From: Actinobacteria bacterium UBA5182
GTDB taxonomy: Bacteria > Actinomycetota > UBA4738
Direction of reading: 5' to 3'
Assembly: GCA_002413185.1 (NCBI GenBank)
Contig: DHWM01000052.1
Location: forward strand, 1,912 to 10,604
DNA length: 8,693 nt
The notes under the pieces are model-generated. The model was not told the origin of the DNA and ran no database searches. It saw nothing but the letters and a program-made list of their open reading frames with translations. How positions within the stretch are numbered: the first letter of the stretch is position 1; the number at the start of each line of letters is the position of its first letter. The position numbers and the translations under genes were made by a program. Shown one piece after another: positions 5,283 through 8,693 of the stretch.

Positions 5283-6404
5283 GTGAGATGGCTCCAGACG
5301 TTTCGGGACATTCGAGAGAGGGCGGGGAGATGCGTGGTCGGCGGGCCGGGCCGTTCTTCCCGCCGCGCTCTCACTCGCTCTCTGCGTGAACCTATGCCGG
5401 CACCGGCCTCGGCCCAGGATCTCTCGGACACCCCCGATGGGGTCACCGGCTGGGACATCTACCTGAAGGCGATCGACGACGGCATCGATCCGGCCATCGC
5501 CATGGGCCTGCCGCTGGAGTCCGACCAGGGCTGGGTCGTGACCGACGACTTGGGGACGGCATTGGTCGGCCCCCTGGACGCTGGCGACTCCCTGGATCCC
5601 GAGGAGCCGGGCGCGTGCGACCTGTGCAACCACCGGCTGATCTACAAGACCTTCACCAACCCAGACGGAGGCACGACGAAGCTGCTGGCCGACGAGTACG
5701 ACCCGCAGGGCACGCCGCCGCCCGCCGGCTGGCCGGTCATGATCCTGGTCCACGGCACTGGCGAGCCGATGGCCGCGGTCCACGACGTGCAGGACGCCGT
5801 AGCCTTCGCGCGGACCAACGCGTCGTTGCTGCACGCCCCGACGAGCGGCAAGGTCGTGCTGGCCGGCTCGAGCGCCGGGGGGAACCTCGCCTACACCGCC
5901 GCCGCGCTCTCTTCGTCGGGTGCGACCAACCGGCCCGACGGCGTGGCCGGCTGGTCGGGGCAGCTCAAGTTCGAGCGCACGGACAACGGCTTCTACTTCT
6001 GCGATGCCAATCAGTCCAAGAAGCCCGACTCCTGCCGGCGCGACGTCAACCGATACCTTGGCTGCCAGGACTTGACCACCTTCGACCAGGCCTGCGTCGA
6101 CGACCACACCTATCACGACGCGTCACTCACCACGCTGTACGCAGCGAACGATCCGCCGGTGCTGTTCGCCAACGGGGGCGGCCCCACGGCCGGCGTGTCT
6201 CCACCCGAGCCGATCGGCCTGAACGGCGCCGACGACTTCCTACGCTACCTGGACTCGATCCAGTTCCCGACGACCAAGCGAAACAAGTGCGTGGTGGACA
6301 CGACCGCCCATGCCACCGCCTACCTCTACGACAGCAAGTGCGAGAGCGATGCGAAGTTCGTCTGGCAGCGCACGGACCTGTTCCTGAAGAATGCGATCTC
6401 GTAG
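5283..6404 (+). CDS. Exported alpha/beta-hydrolase fold protein, probably damaged
   Basis: The open frame (373 codons from GTG 5283; ATG 5394 is the alternative) encodes a carboxylesterase/lipase-like protein. Visible elements are the oxyanion-type loop LVHGTG (155-160), DVQDAVAFARTNA (168-180), the nucleophile elbow GSSAGG (195-200, Ser197) and a candidate catalytic His343. The mature part has eight cysteines including CDLC (112-115), fitting an extracytoplasmic protein. Three things are odd. Residues 38-45 (MPAPASAQ) look like a signal-peptidase site, but the hydrophobic core before it lies in another frame and the best ATG (5330, with a GAGAGAGG ribosome-binding site) in a third. Only seven residues separate HGTG from DVQ, where relatives normally have about 45. 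No Asp follows the FANGG strand where the triad acid is expected. The substrate is unknown, and it could be a decaying gene or carry sequencing errors. Confidence 0.75.
   Translation: MRWLQTFRDIRERAGRCVVGGPGRSSRRALTRSLREPMPAPASAQDLSDTPDGVTGWDIYLKAIDDGIDPAIAMGLPLESDQGWVVTDDLGTALVGPLDAGDSLDPEEPGACDLCNHRLIYKTFTNPDGGTTKLLADEYDPQGTPPPAGWPVMILVHGTGEPMAAVHDVQDAVAFARTNASLLHAPTSGKVVLAGSSAGGNLAYTAAALSSSGATNRPDGVAGWSGQLKFERTDNGFYFCDANQSKKPDSCRRDVNRYLGCQDLTTFDQACVDDHTYHDASLTTLYAANDPPVLFANGGGPTAGVSPPEPIGLNGADDFLRYLDSIQFPTTKRNKCVVDTTAHATAYLYDSKCESDAKFVWQRTDLFLKNAIS
5314..5332 (+). promoter_or_regulatory. Strong Shine-Dalgarno and ATG in a different frame from the hydrolase
   Basis: GAGAGAGG (5314-5321) sits 8 nt before ATG 5330, which starts MRGRRAG, a basic signal-peptide N-region. 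That frame stops at 5389 and is not the frame of the hydrolase body. This suggests that the native start has been cut off by frame changes. Confidence 0.45.
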
Positions 6405-7608
6405 GGCTTCTCCCCCACCCAGCCCCTCGCGACGGTGGGGCACGCTCGCCGCCGGCGTATCGATGCTCCTCTCCCTTGGCTGGCCCGGTGCCTCGGCCGA
6501 CACGGGGGCGCCGGCGGTCCCGGCACGGTGCGCCTCGGTGACCTGGCCGAAGTTCCACTTCGATCTCAGGAACAGCGGGCACAACCCCTGCGAACGGGAG
6601 CTCGGACCGACGACCGTCGGGGACCTCACCGTTCGCTGGGCGGCCCAGACCGGGGGCTACGTGGAGTCCTCCCCGGCGGTGGTCGATGGCGTCGTCTACG
6701 GGGCCACCGGCACGGTCGATGGCACCGGGCGGACCTTCGAGTACGCCCTTTCGGCCGACACCGGCGAGACCATCTGGCGGCGCCAGCAGTACGGGGCGGC
6801 CGTCTCCGACGTCACGGTCGCCGGCGGGATGGTCCTCGTCGGGACGAACGACGACCACAAGGTCCGGGCCTTCGACGCGGCGACCGGTACCCGCGTATGG
6901 AGCTTCATCGGCGGCGGCGCCATGAACACCCCGGTCGTCTACAAGAGCAGGGTCTACGTGGGCTCGGCCGACGGTCGCCTGTACGCCCTCGACGCCGCCT
7001 CCGGCCACGAGGTGTGGTCCTACCAGACGGGGAGCCTCATCGAGGCCGCGCCGGCGATCTCCCACGGCGTCGTCTACGTCGGGTCCAACGACGAGAACCT
7101 CTACGCCATCGACGCGGCCTCCGGGGCGCTGGTGTGGAGCGCCCCGACACGGGGCGAGATCGTCGGGTCGGCAGCCGTGGCGAACGGACGAGTGTTCGTG
7201 GGCTCGGGCGACCACTCCGTCTACGCCTTCGACGCGGAGAGTGGCGCCCTCGACTGGGCGACGCCCACGCGCAGTTTCGTTGGCTCCTCGCCGGCAGTGG
7301 CCTGGGGCATGGTCTACGTCGGGTCGCTGGACCGCCGCGTGTACGCTTTCGACCAGACCACGGGGGCGATCGTGTGGTCCCGCGTGACCGGCGACGTGAT
7401 CGTTGGTGCCTCACCGGCCGTGGCCAACGGCGTGGTCTACATCGGCTCGGAGGACCGTACGATCTACGCCTTCGATGCGCTCACAGGGGGCCGGCTGTGG
7501 TCCTTCACCACCGGTGACATCATCGGCGACGAGGCGGTCCTCGACGGGGTCCTGTACGTCGGTTCGTTCGATGGCAACATCTACGCGTTCGGACTGCCGG
7601 CCGACTAG
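6391..7608 (+). CDS. Secreted eight-bladed PQQ-type beta-propeller protein
   Basis: A 405-aa exported protein. The N-terminus has an Arg-rich region with SRRWGTL (13-19, Tat-like), a hydrophobic core (about 18-31) and an ASA cleavage site near residue 36, so export by Tat or Sec is likely. The rest is a PQQ/BamB-like propeller. The repeated D-x-x-(T/S)G-x-x-x-W motif occurs seven times (Trp129, 170, 209, 249, 289, 329, 370), plus the N-terminal outer strand VRW (Trp83), giving eight blades closed by the last strand IYAFGLPAD. The four central repeats are spaced almost exactly 40 residues. Cys47 and Cys67 may form a disulfide. No dehydrogenase-type cofactor residues are evident, so a binding or scaffold role is more likely than catalysis. 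ATG 6391 lies 14 nt inside the end of the hydrolase gene, implying cotranscription and probably coupled translation. Confidence 0.9.
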   Translation: MRSRRASPPPSPSRRWGTLAAGVSMLLSLGWPGASADTGAPAVPARCASVTWPKFHFDLRNSGHNPCERELGPTTVGDLTVRWAAQTGGYVESSPAVVDGVVYGATGTVDGTGRTFEYALSADTGETIWRRQQYGAAVSDVTVAGGMVLVGTNDDHKVRAFDAATGTRVWSFIGGGAMNTPVVYKSRVYVGSADGRLYALDAASGHEVWSYQTGSLIEAAPAISHGVVYVGSNDENLYAIDAASGALVWSAPTRGEIVGSAAVANGRVFVGSGDHSVYAFDAESGALDWATPTRSFVGSSPAVAWGMVYVGSLDRRVYAFDQTTGAIVWSRVTGDVIVGASPAVANGVVYIGSEDRTIYAFDALTGGRLWSFTTGDIIGDEAVLDGVLYVGSFDGNIYAFGLPAD

Positions 7609-7783
7609 GCATCTTCATCCCAGGGGGTGGTGCAACGCGGCGGGCGATCATCCATCTAATGCTCGCGCGTCGACGGAGAGGGGTGGAAACGGCGCCTCAT
7701 CGGTCGCTCTCTAACTTGGCCGGATGGCATCCCCGGAGGGGCTCCCAATGCACCGGGGTGAGGCACCTTCTCACTCCGCCGGA

Positions 7784-8277
7784 TCAGCGACGGGTACCGC
7801 AGAGACAGGCCGGTTCGAACGACGATCCTCGCGACGGGTACGCCCAGGAGCCCAGGCAGGATCTCCTCCGGAAGACCTCCGGGTCCGGCCGCTCGCCGTG
7901 CTCCCGGTCGCAGTCCGCCACGTCCAGACCGCGCCTCGACATCGACGCGCTGCGCTGCGCTTCGCTTGCGCTTCCGGGGTCGACGTCGGGTTGTGTCCAT
8001 CGGTCCCCATCTTCGGTGGCGACGCCAAGCCATGTCCGAACTGCGAGGTGCCGGAGCCGCTTGCGATTGAGATTCACGGCGGTGCGATATACGTAGCCCC
8101 AGCGGACTCCATGTGCTTGACCCGCTCCCATCGCTCGCATGCCCTCGCCATGGCCTCTTGGGCCAACTCCTCCGCCTCCCCCAGATCGGCCGTCAGGAGG
8201 TAGAGAGAGCGGACCAGCCCTGAGTACTCGGCCTGGAAGAACTCCTCGAACCCCAGCTCCGATTCGCTCATCGCCAC
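7784..8277 (-). pseudogene. ECF sigma factor gene broken by frameshift(s)
   Basis: The intact first part (GTG 8277 or, more likely, ATG 8271, to about 8104) encodes an ECF sigma-70 region 2: FEEFFQAEYSGLVRSLYLLTADLGEAEELAQEAM and ACERWERVK, the helices that bind core polymerase and the -10 element. That frame stops at 8074. The natural continuation, GYVYRTAVNLNRKRLRHLAVRTW, follows at once in the next frame (from 8098 down, ending at 7784). One missing base near 8101-8106, for example a C lost from CCC, would restore it. Region 4 is not clear in that second frame; GLPEEILPGLLGVPV in the third frame (7833-7877) resembles its helix-turn-helix, implying a second break. As written, no full sigma factor is made. 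Either the gene is decayed or the sequence has indel errors. No anti-sigma gene is visible next to it. The region 2 identification is strong; the region 4 part is weak. The 7609-7783 stretch beyond holds nothing I recognise. Confidence 0.7.
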
Positions 8278-8402
8278 GCACGTCAGTGTTGCGCTTTCAA
8301 TCTCCGCCTACCTAACCCCTGACCATCGTCTGGCGTTGCCCCGGTGCCGCTCTTCCCAGGTACTCGAGATCGACAACGACGCCTTCCAGCGGCGGCCCTT
8401 CC

Positions 8403-8408
8403 TATACT
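8403..8408 (+). promoter_or_regulatory. Candidate -10 box of a near-leaderless promoter
   Basis: TATACT is one base from the consensus and ends 9 nt before ATG 8418, so transcription would start at or within two bases of the start codon. No clear -35 box lies at the usual distance. The layout resembles the one proposed upstream of the mutase gene. Confidence 0.4.
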
Positions 8409-8417
8409 CCCCTGCAG

Positions 8418-8693
8418 ATGGCGCCCCGACGGATCAAGTTTCGCCCTCCAGGGGTCAAGCCGTGGACCAGGATCGGGCCGCTGGGACCGTTTCGAGGACG
8501 CCTCGGCCTGTCGTGGGTGATCGCCCCGTTGATCCTCGGTCTGATCCTCGTGGCCACCGTCGGCTTCCTGCTGTTCCGAGGATCGGGCCCCGGGGGGACG
8601 TTCGTCTCCGTGGGCTCGGCCGGGAGCTTTCCCGAAGGGAGCGCTCGCGCCGTCGACGTCCCAGGTGTGTGGGTGGGGCGGGGGGGGGGGGGG
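8418..8693 (+). CDS. Membrane-anchored protein, possible Rieske domain, truncated by contig end
   Basis: The frame is open from ATG 8418 to the window end (92 codons) and has no stop, so this is a 5' fragment. A basic cytoplasmic N-terminus (PRRIKFRPPG) of about 30 residues precedes one membrane helix (about 31-53). An outer segment GTFVSVGSAGSFPEGSARAV (60-79) then DVPGVWVGR follows. This pattern of a strand, FP-x-G and a second strand resembles the opening of Rieske [2Fe-2S] domains, as in the iron-sulfur subunits of quinol oxidoreductases. The CxH and CxxH cluster ligands would lie beyond the edge, so the assignment is unproven. The final glycines come from a G run and are probably not real sequence. 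The gene is divergent from the broken sigma factor gene. Coding status is fairly sure, the family only moderately so. Confidence 0.65.
   Translation, partial: MAPRRIKFRPPGVKPWTRIGPLGPFRGRLGLSWVIAPLILGLILVATVGFLLFRGSGPGGTFVSVGSAGSFPEGSARAVDVPGVWVGRGGGG
8680..8693. other. Terminal poly-G run, probable sequencing artefact
   Basis: Fourteen consecutive G bases end the window, preceded by GGGTGGGGC. Such tails are typical of two-colour sequencing chemistry when signal is lost, and they mark an unreliable contig end. Confidence 0.6.

Noticed and set aside
4854..6116. - strand open frame of 420 codons opposite the hydrolase
   Set aside because: It runs in antisense through the hydrolase and in a shifted frame through the mutase subunit gene, with no family resemblance. 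The + strand frame has the GxSxG and HGTG motifs.
6127..7215. - strand open frame of 362 codons opposite the propeller
   Set aside because: Its apparent repeats (VDGVEV, VGPD and similar) are the mirror of the propeller repeats, and the propeller frame explains the sequence fully.
7609..7783. Possible terminator or anti-sigma gene after the propeller/sigma convergence
   Set aside because: No stable hairpin with a T run on either strand and no coding frame with a recognisable anti-sigma or zinc-binding motif was seen.
7921..7980. GCGC/AGCG-rich stretch resembling a short tandem repeat
   Set aside because: It is imperfect and short, and is more simply explained as GC-rich linker sequence of the broken sigma factor gene.
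8278..8417. ECF-type autoregulatory promoter upstream of the sigma gene
   Set aside because: I looked for an AAC-type -35 with a CGT-type -10 on the - strand and found no convincing pair at the right spacing.

Overview
The window is high-GC DNA of actinobacterial character and probably the end of a metagenomic contig. The best taxonomic evidence is a DUF6350/PerM-type membrane protein gene directly downstream of sucC-sucD, the arrangement known from Mycobacterium and Streptomyces. Two TANNNT -10 boxes lying only 8-9 nt before an ATG, typical of leaderless actinobacterial transcripts, also fit. The lineage cannot be named more closely from the sequence alone. The last 14 bases are all G, so the right edge looks like a sequencing artefact.

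Left part (1-1002, + strand): a short, possibly 5'-truncated two-helix membrane protein, then a zinc-ribbon/DUF4190 membrane protein. The latter converges on, and overlaps by 11 nt, the end of the leftward operon.

Centre (992-5061, - strand): a tight five-gene operon read as cobalamin-binding mutase small subunit (IcmB/MCM type) > sucC > sucD > unknown 65-aa ORF > DUF6350/PerM-like protein. All gaps are 2-6 nt and four of the five genes use GTG or overlapping ribosome-binding signals. The logic is metabolic: acyl-CoA mutase chemistry feeds succinyl-CoA, which SucCD converts to succinate with substrate-level phosphorylation. A possible leaderless promoter with a perfect 7-9-7 inverted repeat lies upstream.

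Right-centre (5283-7608, + strand): two overlapping genes for apparently exported proteins, an alpha/beta-hydrolase fold protein and an eight-bladed PQQ-type beta-propeller. The hydrolase looks damaged: its signal peptide is spread over three frames, a core segment of the fold seems missing and the acid of the triad is not at its usual place.

Right end (7784-8693): an ECF sigma factor gene on the - strand that is broken by at least one frameshift, then a divergent, contig-truncated gene for a membrane-anchored protein whose visible part resembles the start of a Rieske [2Fe-2S] domain.

I found no CRISPR array, tRNA, rRNA, insertion sequence or evident novel defence-like system. The observations most worth checking are the cluster of single-base frame breaks on the right side and the operon promoter/dyad.
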